A DNA stretch of 64,000 nt from Oscillospiraceae bacterium. Lineage in GTDB: Bacteria > Bacillota > Clostridia > Oscillospirales > CAG-272. The translations under genes and the position numbers were made by a program. Below, piece by piece: positions 18,376 through 27,690 of the stretch; positions within the stretch are counted from its first letter, which is position 1, and each line of letters begins with the position of its first letter. The stretch is taken from contig SVRE01000005.1 in assembly GCA_015065005.1 (NCBI GenBank), positions 1 through 64,000 of the forward strand, given 5' to 3'. The notes under the pieces are model-generated. The model had not been told where the DNA came from and made no database searches. It saw only the letters and a list, made by a program, of their open reading frames with translations.

Positions 18376-19430
18376 AAATATTTATTGCCGCATCAAATAT
18401 GATGCATATAAACAACTTTCACCGTCCGTACATAGATAAGCTCAGGGCAGAAGGTCATCAGGTTTACATAATGGCAAGTGGAGAAGGGGCGGATTTTAAC
18501 ATCGGTTTTGAAAAACGCTCCCTTTCTTTTACCAATTTCAAGTTAAGTCGCCAAATAAAGGATATAATAAATAAAGAAAAGCCGGATGTGATTTATTTGC
18601 ATACAACCTTAGCTGCTTTTTGGATAAGAATGGCGCTTAAGGGTATAAAAAAGCGACCGTATGTTATAAATACCGTTCACGGATATTTATTTGGGAATAG
18701 CTCAGGCAGGATGCATAATTTTGTATACCTTACCTGCGAAAGGCTCGTGAAAAAGCAAACCGATGATATTATTGTTATGAACAAAGAGGACTATGAAATA
18801 GCCACAAAAAATAAGCTGTGCCTTGGAAATGTCTATTCTTCAAACGGAATGGGCGTTAGCTTCAAGGAATGTGATGTGCCATTAAAAAATGAAAGAAAAG
18901 ATAAAATTGCCCTTGCCTATGTTGGTGAGATAAGCAAGCGTAAAAATCAAATTTTTTTGGTACAAGCAATGAAGCAGCTTGAGCGCTATACTCTCACTCT
19001 TGTTGGTGACGGTGATGAAAGATCAAGAATAGAAGAATACATAAATAAAGAAGGCTTGAGTGACAGGGTATTCATAACAGGCTTTACAAGTAAAGCATAC
19101 GAGTATATAATGAACTGCGATATTTATGTTTCCGCATCCAGAATTGAGGGCTTACCCTTTAATATAATAGAGGCTATGTACTTGAAAAAGCCCATAGTTG
19201 CCAGCGATATTAAGGGCCAAAGGGATCTTTTGCCAAAGGAAATGCTATACCCCTTGAATAATATGGGGGAATTTATTGAGCATTTAAAAAATACAAATGC
19301 TGTCAGGGTTGAGTATGATGTTCAAAAATACAGTCTTGACAAGGTTCTTGGCGAAAATATGGAGCTTTACTTAATGTGTAAAAAGGAAATGCAACCAACA
19401 GTTGCAAAGGAACAACTCACAGTATATTGA
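18372..19430 (+). CDS. Family 4 glycosyltransferase
   Basis: GT-B motifs ALAYVGEISKRKNQIFLVQAM, LVGDGDERSRIE, SASRIEGLPFNIIEAM. Confidence 0.92.
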   Translation: MKIFIAASNMMHINNFHRPYIDKLRAEGHQVYIMASGEGADFNIGFEKRSLSFTNFKLSRQIKDIINKEKPDVIYLHTTLAAFWIRMALKGIKKRPYVINTVHGYLFGNSSGRMHNFVYLTCERLVKKQTDDIIVMNKEDYEIATKNKLCLGNVYSSNGMGVSFKECDVPLKNERKDKIALAYVGEISKRKNQIFLVQAMKQLERYTLTLVGDGDERSRIEEYINKEGLSDRVFITGFTSKAYEYIMNCDIYVSASRIEGLPFNIIEAMYLKKPIVASDIKGQRDLLPKEMLYPLNNMGEFIEHLKNTNAVRVEYDVQKYSLDKVLGENMELYLMCKKEMQPTVAKEQLTVY

Positions 19431-19475
19431 CAATAAAAGAGAGTTGTTATATACTATATACAAGGAGGAAATAAT

Positions 19476-19916
19476 ATGGAATGGTTTTGGCTTGCATTGG
19501 CAATTGCTTTAATGGTAGTTGAATTATCTACTGTTCAGCTGGTGTCCCTTTGGTTTTCCATCGGTGCCATAATTACATCAATTATCAAATTGATTTTTCC
19601 AAGCCTTGGTTTTCCGTGGCAGGCGCTTATTTTTGCGCTTGTGTCAGTTGCACTTTTGATTGCGACAAGACCGCTTGTGAAGAAGTTTCTAACAAAGCAC
19701 GGTGAAGGGCAAAAGACAAATTTAGAGCTTGTTCTTGGCAAGGAAGCAATTGTGGTTGAGGAAATTAATAATATCAGGGGAGAGGGCGCCATAAAAATAA
19801 ACGGAATTGTTTGGAGTGCCCGTTCAGTTGACAATAATATAATTCCCGCCGATACAATAGTAATTTTTAAAGAAATAAACGGCAATAAAGCCGTAGTTGA
19901 GAAAAAAGGAGAATAA
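19476..19916 (+). CDS. NfeD family membrane protein
   Basis: Short TM protein with C-terminal OB-like domain, directly upstream of an SPFH gene. Confidence 0.88.
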   Translation: MEWFWLALAIALMVVELSTVQLVSLWFSIGAIITSIIKLIFPSLGFPWQALIFALVSVALLIATRPLVKKFLTKHGEGQKTNLELVLGKEAIVVEEINNIRGEGAIKINGIVWSARSVDNNIIPADTIVIFKEINGNKAVVEKKGE

Positions 19917-19919
19917 TAT

Positions 19920-20843
19920 ATGTGGTTAATACCTGTTATAATTGTTGTTTTGTTAGCAGTTGTTGTAATCATTAACATCAAAATTGTGCCACAGTCAAGG
20001 GCGTATGTAATTGAGCGCCTTGGCGCATATCACTGCACCTGGGACACAGGCTTGCATTTTTTAATCCCCATCATTGATAGGGTTTCAAAGCAGGTTTCCT
20101 TGAAGGAGCAGGTGGCGGACTTCCCACCGCAGCCGGTTATTACAAAGGATAATGTAACAATGCAAATCGATACAGTCGTGTTCTTCCAGATAACAGACCC
20201 TAAGCTGTTTGCATACGGTGTTGAAAATCCAATCGCCGCTATTGAAAACTTAACGGCAACAACATTGCGTAACATAATCGGTGACCTTGAGCTTGACCAT
20301 ACATTGACCTCAAGAGATACAATCAATGCAAAAATCCGTTCAATTCTTGATGAAGCAACAGACCCTTGGGGTATCAAAATAAACAGAGTAGAGCTTAAGA
20401 ATATTAAGCCACCTGCTGAAATCCAGGATGCGATGGAAAAGCAGATGAAGGCAGAGCGTCAAAGACGTGAGGCAATATTGAGGGCAGAGGGTGAAAAGTC
20501 AAGTAACATTCTTGTAGCCCAGGGTAAAAAGGAAAGTCAGATTCTGGAGGCAGAGGCTGCAAAGCAAGCCGCAATTCTTCAGGCAGAGGCTGAAAAGGAA
20601 GCGAGAATAAGAAGGGCAGAGGGTGAGGCTGAAGCAATTCTTAAAATCAACCAAGCAGAGGCGGAGTCAATCAGACTTATTAACGAAGCATCTCCAAGTG
20701 CTGAATACTTGACAATTAAAAAGCTTGAATCCTTTGAAAAGGTGTCAGACGGTAATGCAACTAAGGTAATTATCCCAAGTGACCTGCAAAATGTTGTTGG
20801 ACTTGTAAATACAATTGCCGAAAGCACAAAGGAAAACAAATAA
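19920..20843 (+). CDS. SPFH/Band 7 (stomatin/QmcA-like) protein
   Basis: VPQSRAYVIERLGAYHCTWDTGLHFLIPIIDRV; Glu/Ala-rich coiled coil. Confidence 0.93.
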   Translation: MWLIPVIIVVLLAVVVIINIKIVPQSRAYVIERLGAYHCTWDTGLHFLIPIIDRVSKQVSLKEQVADFPPQPVITKDNVTMQIDTVVFFQITDPKLFAYGVENPIAAIENLTATTLRNIIGDLELDHTLTSRDTINAKIRSILDEATDPWGIKINRVELKNIKPPAEIQDAMEKQMKAERQRREAILRAEGEKSSNILVAQGKKESQILEAEAAKQAAILQAEAEKEARIRRAEGEAEAILKINQAEAESIRLINEASPSAEYLTIKKLESFEKVSDGNATKVIIPSDLQNVVGLVNTIAESTKENK

Positions 20844-20846
20844 ATC

Positions 20847-20879
20847 AAAGCCGATATGGAGGTATCCATATCGGCTTTT
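20847..20879. terminator. Rho-independent terminator
   Basis: AAAGCCGATATGGA-ggta-TCCATATCGGCTTT. Confidence 0.8.
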
Positions 20880-20899
20880 AAAGTGTTTCGATAAAACTG

Positions 20900-22210
20900 T
20901 TAGTTGCTAATAACCTCAGCATAAATATATTCACCGTCTGTATGCGTTGGCTTCACTGTCAAAATTTCGTTTCCGCGCGGCGTATCACTTTTAACCTTAA
21001 CCTCAATGAAATTTGGCGTGTGACCTGAGATATATTCACCGTCATAGCTTTCAAAAAGCACCTCTGTTTTGGCATTAGACAAAACAAAATTCTCCAAAAG
21101 CTCTTTCTTTATTGCTTTTTGTTGGCTTTCAAGCATATGTAAGCGCTCTTTTTTTATATTCTCGAGAACTTGATTTTTCATTGTAGCGGCAGGAGTGCCC
21201 GCCCGCTTGGAATAAGGGAAAATGTGCAGGTGCAAAAACCTTTCTTTTTCAAAAAAACTTAGCGTTTCCTTGAAGTCCTCATCGCTTTCATTTGGAAAAC
21301 CGGTTATAACATCAGCGGACAGCATAAGTGAAGGGATGCATTCCTTAAGATAATGCAAATTGCGTTGTGCCATTTGTATGTTGTACTTTCTTTTCATTTC
21401 ATTAAGGGTTTTAGTGCATCCGCTTTGCATTGAAATGTGAAAATGCGGCATTACCTTGTCAATTGTTTTGATTTTATCAACAAATTCCTTGGTGATTGCA
21501 CTCGGGTCAAGTGAGCCTAATCGTATTCTTTTCAAGCCCGGTATTTTACTCACCTCAAGGAGTAAATCCCCGAGGGAGTGTTTGATTTTTAAATCTTTTC
21601 CGTATGCAGCCGTCTCAATTCCGGTCAGCACAATTTCCTGGCATCCCTCGCAAACAATCCTGTTTGCCTCGGCCAAAATGTTTTCAACCGTGTCAGAGCG
21701 CACGCTACCCCTTGCATAAGGGATAATGCAGTATGCACATTTGGAGTTGCACCCGTCTTGAATTTTAATAAAGGCGCGTGTTCTTGTTAAGGGTGCGCCC
21801 ACACTCATTGAGTCAAATTTGCCGCTATAAATATCAGACATTATAAGCTGACATTCTGGGGCATTGCCTTTTACAAGCTCAAGGGCCTTCTTCGCAATAA
21901 TGGATTTATCGTTGTTTCCGCAAACAAGGCTGACCCCTTCGATGCTCATGGCATCCTTAGGGTTGATCTGCGAATAACAGCCTGTAACAATAGTGACAGC
22001 ATTGGGGTTTTTGGAAGATAAACGGCGGATAATCTGCTTTGATTTCCTGTCACTCTCGCCGGTAACGGAGCAGGTGTTTATAATACAAATGTCGCAATTT
22101 TCATTGGGACCTACAATTAAAACACCGTTTTCTTTCAGTTCTTGCATTATTGCATCACTTTCGTATTGGTTGACCCTACAACCGAGTGTATAAATACAAG
22201 CCTTAAGCAT
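20900..22210 (-). CDS. mtaB: tRNA t6A37 methylthiotransferase MtaB
   Basis: MLKACIYTLGCRVNQYESD; radical SAM CNSKCAYCIIPYARG; C-terminal TRAM-like region. Confidence 0.93.
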   Translation of the reverse strand: MLKACIYTLGCRVNQYESDAIMQELKENGVLIVGPNENCDICIINTCSVTGESDRKSKQIIRRLSSKNPNAVTIVTGCYSQINPKDAMSIEGVSLVCGNNDKSIIAKKALELVKGNAPECQLIMSDIYSGKFDSMSVGAPLTRTRAFIKIQDGCNSKCAYCIIPYARGSVRSDTVENILAEANRIVCEGCQEIVLTGIETAAYGKDLKIKHSLGDLLLEVSKIPGLKRIRLGSLDPSAITKEFVDKIKTIDKVMPHFHISMQSGCTKTLNEMKRKYNIQMAQRNLHYLKECIPSLMLSADVITGFPNESDEDFKETLSFFEKERFLHLHIFPYSKRAGTPAATMKNQVLENIKKERLHMLESQQKAIKKELLENFVLSNAKTEVLFESYDGEYISGHTPNFIEVKVKSDTPRGNEILTVKPTHTDGEYIYAEVISN

Positions 22211-22340
22211 ATTATCCCCCCTTTGTTTTTTAGTATTTTATCATAAAAGTAGTAAGTTGTAAACAAAAAAACGAAAATTACTTGAAAAGAGCAAAGAAAA
22301 TCTATATAATAAAGCTATAGTAACATATAGCAGAGGTAAA

Positions 22341-23339
22341 ATGAGAGAGTTTATAATCAATTCAAATGACGCAGGTCAACGCTTGGACAAATTTGTCTTA
22401 AAAGCGGTTAAGGGAATGCCCATTTCCTTGATGTATAAGGCCATTCGTCTTAAAAAAATAAAAGTCAACAGGAAAAGGGCGGAGCAAAAGCAAATTCTTT
22501 GCAAGGGTGACACGGTTCAGATGTTTTTAAATGAGGATTTGTTTTCGGAAAAAATAACCGATAACGAGCTTCTCACAGTTAAAACCAACTTGAATATAGT
22601 TTATGAGGACGAAAACATTTTGATTTGTGATAAGGCACCGGGGGTTTTGGTTCACAGTGGAGACGGTGATGGTAAGGTTAGTGGGGATGGCAATGTAAAT
22701 GACCGTAATACACTTGTATATCATATTCAAGCCTATCTTGCCCAAAAGGGGGAGTATGTGCCTGATATGGAAAGCTCATTTGCTCCCGCGCTATGCAATC
22801 GGATTGACAGAAACACAGGCGGAATGGTGATTTCTGCAAAGAACGCACAGGCGCTAAGAGACATGAATGAAAGAATAAAAAACAACGAAATCACAAAAAA
22901 GTATTTGTGTGTTGTGCATGGCTCCTTACCCCAAAAAACAGACACTCTGTGCGACTTTTTGCTAAAAGATAGCAAAAATAACAAGGTTAAAGTGCTAAAA
23001 AACAAGACAAGCGGGGCGAAGGAAATTATTACAAAATACAGGCTTATCAAGTTTGATAATGAGAAAAAGTTATCTTTGGTTGAAATCGAGCTGGTAACAG
23101 GAAGGACACACCAGATAAGAGCTCATATGGCATCAATTGGCAACCCTCTATTGGGGGACGGAAAATATGCGGTGAATGAAAAGGATAGGCGCATGGGTTA
23201 TAACCATCAAGCGCTGTATTCGTACAAGCTGACATTTGGTGATGCACAGGATAGCCTTTCATATCTCAACGGAAAAACCATTGAGGTAAGCCCCAAAAGC
23301 ATTTATTTTTTGAAAGAATTTGATAAAACAACAAAGTAA
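22341..23339 (+). CDS. RluA-family pseudouridine synthase
   Basis: N-terminal S4-like domain; CNRIDRNTGGMVI catalytic motif; GRTHQIRAHMASIGNPLLGDGKYA. Confidence 0.94.
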   Translation: MREFIINSNDAGQRLDKFVLKAVKGMPISLMYKAIRLKKIKVNRKRAEQKQILCKGDTVQMFLNEDLFSEKITDNELLTVKTNLNIVYEDENILICDKAPGVLVHSGDGDGKVSGDGNVNDRNTLVYHIQAYLAQKGEYVPDMESSFAPALCNRIDRNTGGMVISAKNAQALRDMNERIKNNEITKKYLCVVHGSLPQKTDTLCDFLLKDSKNNKVKVLKNKTSGAKEIITKYRLIKFDNEKKLSLVEIELVTGRTHQIRAHMASIGNPLLGDGKYAVNEKDRRMGYNHQALYSYKLTFGDAQDSLSYLNGKTIEVSPKSIYFLKEFDKTTK

Positions 23340-23372
23340 CAACAAAAAAATTATTTTTTATTTTAAAAACTG

Positions 23373-23401
23373 TTGACAATGTTTTTATTTTGTTATATAA
23401 T
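23373..23401 (+). promoter_or_regulatory. SigA promoter of the LCP-like gene
   Basis: TTGACA-17-TATAAT. Confidence 0.85.
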
Positions 23402-23446
23402 TTAATATATAAAACTTTGGATAGTCTTTTGTCAAGGAGGATTGCT

Positions 23447-24562
23447 ATGAGCGATAATAAAGATATGAAGATTCCTGCTACTATGGCAGAAAATACGGTT
23501 TTATCAAAGGATAAGCGCGGGTTCCCTTTCAGAAAGGTGTTGTTCGGCATTGTTGTTGCCGTTCTTGTTATTTCACTTGTTCTTTTGGTAATTAACCTGG
23601 TTATTAACAGCTATTTAAGCAAGGTGACTATTTTTGACGGTGTGTGGGAGCTTGATACAGTTAAAATGTATATTATGCCACTATACAGAAATAATCCGAA
23701 ATTCTTTGCACAAACCGAAGAATTGCATGATGCAAGTGATAAGGTTTTGCTTAACTATGCGCAGGCTTCATCTACTGTAAAGGTTGATGAAAATGTGTTT
23801 AACTATGCTATTTTCGGTACTGACCAATTTGATGAATCAACAAGTGGAAGTGCTGACATTATAATGATGGCGTCTGTTAATAAGGCTACAAACCAAGTAA
23901 CATATCTTGCGTTTGAAACAAGAATGCTTGTATACATCCCCGGCGTTGGTATCGGTCCTCTGTGTGATGCATACACCTTGGGTGGTTCACAGCTTTTGGC
24001 AAATGCTATTTCATTAAACTACGGTATTCAAATTGACGGCTTTGTTGAATTAAATATGGCGGCTTTTGTTGAAATCATTGATAACTATGGTGCTTTGAGC
24101 TTCAAGGCTGATGCAGCTTTTGTTGAAAAGCTTAATGCCGACATTGATAGCTTTAATGAATCAAAGGGTTTATCTGGTGATAGCGCTACTAAAAAGGCAA
24201 AGCTTGAAAAGAACATGGTATATCTTGATGGTAAGCAGACACTTGCTTATTTAAGAAGCGCAGGAGAAAACAAGTCTGCAATTGCGAACAATATTATTTC
24301 TCAGCTTACAAAGATGATTTTTGAAAAGGGCTTTGGCGGAGTTAAGCAAACTCTTGATATCGCTCTTGAGAGAACAACAGTTTCTCTTGTTAGAGATGAT
24401 GTTGGTGCATTGTTAAGAATTGGTATTTCTGTTCTCGGTTCTATTGATTCTATTCCTGTCGGAAGCATGGAAGGTAAGACATTGGTAAGAGATGCCGGTG
24501 GATATATTTGTGATTATCAAGCTGAAAGAGCTGTAATTTTACAAGAGCTTTATGGTGAATAA
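23447..24562 (+). CDS. Divergent LytR-CpsA-Psr (LCP)-like membrane protein
   Basis: N-terminal TM; FGTDQFDESTSGSADIIMMASVNKATNQVTYLAFETRMLVYIPGVG aligns with the LCP core; start trimmed to MSDNKDMK behind AAGGAGG. Confidence 0.7.
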   Translation: MSDNKDMKIPATMAENTVLSKDKRGFPFRKVLFGIVVAVLVISLVLLVINLVINSYLSKVTIFDGVWELDTVKMYIMPLYRNNPKFFAQTEELHDASDKVLLNYAQASSTVKVDENVFNYAIFGTDQFDESTSGSADIIMMASVNKATNQVTYLAFETRMLVYIPGVGIGPLCDAYTLGGSQLLANAISLNYGIQIDGFVELNMAAFVEIIDNYGALSFKADAAFVEKLNADIDSFNESKGLSGDSATKKAKLEKNMVYLDGKQTLAYLRSAGENKSAIANNIISQLTKMIFEKGFGGVKQTLDIALERTTVSLVRDDVGALLRIGISVLGSIDSIPVGSMEGKTLVRDAGGYICDYQAERAVILQELYGE

Positions 24563-24566
24563 TATC

Positions 24567-24590
24567 AAAGCTGGCCATTCGGTCAGCTTT
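24567..24590 (+). terminator. Terminator after the LCP-like gene
   Basis: AAAGCTGGCC-attc-GGTCAGCTTT followed by cttttaaa. Confidence 0.6.
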
Positions 24591-24602
24591 CTTTTAAAAA
24601 TC

Positions 24603-24634
24603 TTGTCACCCTGGACTTACACTAAGGGTGACAC
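24603..24634 (+). promoter_or_regulatory. BirA-box-like dyad upstream of birA
   Basis: TTGTCACCC-N14-GGGTGACAC directly before the birA RBS. Confidence 0.5.
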
Positions 24635-24644
24635 AAGGAGAAAA

Positions 24645-25619
24645 ATGAAAACTAAAGATAAAATTTTGGAAATATTATATAGCAAGGATGGGTATATTTC
24701 CGGCGCAGAAATGGCTAAATGCTTGGGCATCAGTCGTAACTCTGTGTGGAAGTGCATTAATCAGTTGAAAGCGGAAGGATACTCTATCAGCACATCGAAC
24801 ATGGGATATTGCCTTGATATGTGTGATGAGCTTGATGAGTTTTCCGTAAGAAGACATTTAACAACTGAGCATAAGCTATATATATATAGGAAAGAAAGCT
24901 CATCAAACACAGTGGCGAAATTACTTTGCCAAAACGGAGAAAAAGAGGGTAGTGTTGTAATTGTCAAATCCCAAACAGGCGGCAGGGGGAGAATGGGCAG
25001 GAGCTTTATTTCGGAAAGCGAAAACGGACTTTATATGTCTATAATTTTGCGCCCAAAAATAACAGCAGACAAATGTGTAAACATAACTGTAGCAGGTGCT
25101 GTTGCAGTGCTGGAGGCAATTGAAAAAATATCAAACAAGGCATGTCAGATTAAATGGGTAAACGATATTTATATTGGAGAAAAAAAGTGCTGTGGGATTT
25201 TAACGGAGGCATCATTTGATTTTGAAAGCGGAATAGTTCAATATGCGGTAATAGGAATCGGCGTGAATCTGTGCCCACCGACAGGCGGATTTGACAAGGA
25301 AATTAAAGAAATAGCCTGTGGAGTGTATGAAAATGAGTGTCCGAAGGGCATCAAAGCAAGGCTGTGTGCTCAAATTATCAATGACTTTTTTAAGTACTAT
25401 AATAGACTTGATAAAAAAGAATATATAAAGAAATATAAGGAAAAATCCAATATCATAGGCAAAAACGTTGACGTGTACGTGGGGAATGAAATTGTCAGCG
25501 GCGTAGCAACAAATATTGATAACAGTGCAAATTTAATTGTGAAAGACGAAAAAGGAAAATTGCATACCTTCAATTCGGGAGAGGCAAGGGTAAGGAAGAG
25601 TGGAAAGGGGATCAATTAA
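24645..25619 (+). CDS. birA: Bifunctional biotin protein ligase/repressor BirA
   Basis: N-terminal HTH (ISGAEMAKCLGISRNSVWKCINQL) plus ligase motif SQTGGRGRMGRSF and KWVNDIYI. Confidence 0.94.
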   Translation: MKTKDKILEILYSKDGYISGAEMAKCLGISRNSVWKCINQLKAEGYSISTSNMGYCLDMCDELDEFSVRRHLTTEHKLYIYRKESSSNTVAKLLCQNGEKEGSVVIVKSQTGGRGRMGRSFISESENGLYMSIILRPKITADKCVNITVAGAVAVLEAIEKISNKACQIKWVNDIYIGEKKCCGILTEASFDFESGIVQYAVIGIGVNLCPPTGGFDKEIKEIACGVYENECPKGIKARLCAQIINDFFKYYNRLDKKEYIKKYKEKSNIIGKNVDVYVGNEIVSGVATNIDNSANLIVKDEKGKLHTFNSGEARVRKSGKGIN

Positions 25620-26112
25620 AAGCTTAACATTTATTTCCTTGTGCGTAGCCATGATGGCGATAATTTCTCAGCTTTCCGTTCCAATTGGTGCAGTCCCAAT
25701 CACGCTGCAGGCGTTGTCTGTTGCATTTATAGGTTACTTTTTGGGTGTAAAAAAAGGCTTGGTTGCTATTTTGGCTTACATTCTTTTAGGTGCTGTGGGC
25801 GCCCCTGTATTTGCAGGCTTTCAAGGGGGCTTTCATATGCTGATTGGCTACACAGGGGGCTTTATTTTCGGCTTTGTTCCCTTTACCTGCCTTTGCGGTA
25901 TAGGGAGCAAAAAATGGGTAAAAATTGCCCTCGGTATGCTTGGGCTTTTGCTTTGCCATATTATAGGAATAATACAATATTCAATTTTGGCAGGGCTTAA
26001 GTTGTGGCTATCCTTTTTATCGGTATCATTGCCGTATCTTTTAAAGGATATAATGTTGACAGCTTCAGCATATTTTATCGCAGAAAAGGTGAAACAAATA
26101 AAACGGTGCTAG
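25600..26112 (+). CDS. bioY: Biotin ECF transporter S component BioY
   Basis: BioY motifs (VPIGAVPITLQALSVAFIGYFLG, LLGAVGAPVFAGFQGG); overlaps the birA 3' end; GTG start. Confidence 0.93.
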   Translation: MERGSIKSLTFISLCVAMMAIISQLSVPIGAVPITLQALSVAFIGYFLGVKKGLVAILAYILLGAVGAPVFAGFQGGFHMLIGYTGGFIFGFVPFTCLCGIGSKKWVKIALGMLGLLLCHIIGIIQYSILAGLKLWLSFLSVSLPYLLKDIMLTASAYFIAEKVKQIKRC

Positions 26113-26138
26113 TCCATTTGATGGCTAACACCGTTTTT
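26101..26138. terminator. Bidirectional terminator between bioY and ung
   Basis: AAACGGTGCTAG...CTAACACCGTTTTTT hairpin. Confidence 0.7.
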
Positions 26139-26812
26139 TATTCATTTACACTGTTCCAGTCAATTGCCTCTTGCCCTGTTTTAGTTAAAAATTCATTTGC
26201 CTTTGAAAAATGCTTGCAGCCGAAAAAGCCGTTATAAGCGGAAAGCGGGGACGGATGTACCGTCTCAAGCACTAAATGGTGCTTTCCCGTTATGTAAACC
26301 TTTTTGCTTCTTGCATTGCCTCCCCAAAGAAGGAAAACAATGGGGCGCTGGCTGCTATTCAGCAATTTTATTACATTATCAGTAAAGGTTGCCCAACCTA
26401 TTTTTTGGTGGCTGTTTGCCTGTCCTTGGCGCACAGTCAGCGTAGCATTGAGAAGCAAAACACCCTGCTTGGCCCAAGAGGTCAGCTCACCGTGATTCGG
26501 TATTTCCATTCCAATATCATCGTGCAGCTCCTTGTAAATATTTACAAGTGATGGCGGAATTTTTACCCCCCTTTTAACCGAAAAGGAAAGTCCGTGTGCC
26601 TGTCCGGGCTCGTGGTATGGGTCTTGTCCTAAAATAACAACCTTAGTGTTTTCAAATGGCGTATATTTCAGTGCATTGAAAATATCGTGCATAGGTGGAA
26701 AAATACTTTTTGTAAAATACTCGCTTTTAAGGTATTCACGAATTTTAAGGTAGTAGTCCTTTTCAAATTCACCCTTTAAAATTTCATCCCAATCATTACC
26801 CAAATTTACCAT
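26138..26812 (-). CDS. ung: Uracil-DNA glycosylase
   Basis: VVILGQDPYHEPGQAHGLSFSV; HPSPLSAYNGFFGCKHF. Confidence 0.96.
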   Translation of the reverse strand: MVNLGNDWDEILKGEFEKDYYLKIREYLKSEYFTKSIFPPMHDIFNALKYTPFENTKVVILGQDPYHEPGQAHGLSFSVKRGVKIPPSLVNIYKELHDDIGMEIPNHGELTSWAKQGVLLLNATLTVRQGQANSHQKIGWATFTDNVIKLLNSSQRPIVFLLWGGNARSKKVYITGKHHLVLETVHPSPLSAYNGFFGCKHFSKANEFLTKTGQEAIDWNSVNE

Positions 26813-26949
26813 AAAATCACCTCACTTTTATGTTATCATTTTTGGGCTTTTTTGTCAATAAAATTTGCTTATTTACTTGAAATATAAGCATATATATGAT
26901 ATACTAACCACGTAGAAGCACTACAATTTTTTAATCAAGGAGTATTAAA

Positions 26950-27690
26950 ATGATTAGAGTAACAGTTTGGAACGAGTATTGTCACGAGCAAGAGGAAGAA
27001 AGGATCAGAAAGGTATATCCTAACGGTATACATAATGCGATTGCTGAGTTCCTTGGCGCTAACGATGATATACAGGTAACAACAGCAACACTTTATGATG
27101 AAAATATGCAGTTAAGACCTAATGCAGGCATTACAGATGAATTGCTTGCCAATACAGACGTTATGTTTTGGTGGGGTCACGTAAGACATGGTGAGGTGCC
27201 TGATGAAATTGCAATCAAGGTTAAGGAAGCGGTTCTTTCAGGTATGGGTATCGTGTTCCTTCATTCTGCACATCACTCCAAGCCCTTCAAGCTTTTAATG
27301 GGTACAACCTGTAACCTTGGCTGGAGAGAAAGTGATGATAAGGAAAGGCTTTGGATTCTTGACCATAACCACCCAATTATGGCTGGTATTGAGGGTAGAT
27401 ATTTTGAGCTTGAGGCTGAGGAAACATATACTGAGCCATTTGGTGTTCCCGACCCTGATAAGCTTCTTTTGATTGGCTGGTATAACGGTGGTGAGGTTTT
27501 CCGTTCAGGCTGTATCTGGAGACGTGAAAACGGTAAGGTGTTCTACTTCCAGCCCGGTCACGAGTCATATCCAACCTTCTATAACCCAACAGTACAAAAG
27601 ATTCTTACAAACGCTGCACGCTGGACAGCACCTGTTTGTCCAAGAATGCCCCTTGAGTGTCCTTGGGTTGCAAGATTAGAGGAAAAATAA
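26950..27690 (+). CDS. ThuA-like domain protein
   Basis: IRVTVWNEYCHEQEE...VYPNGIHNAIAEFL, MFWWGHVRHGEV, FYFQPGHESYPTFYNP. Confidence 0.88.
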   Translation: MIRVTVWNEYCHEQEEERIRKVYPNGIHNAIAEFLGANDDIQVTTATLYDENMQLRPNAGITDELLANTDVMFWWGHVRHGEVPDEIAIKVKEAVLSGMGIVFLHSAHHSKPFKLLMGTTCNLGWRESDDKERLWILDHNHPIMAGIEGRYFELEAEETYTEPFGVPDPDKLLLIGWYNGGEVFRSGCIWRRENGKVFYFQPGHESYPTFYNPTVQKILTNAARWTAPVCPRMPLECPWVARLEEK

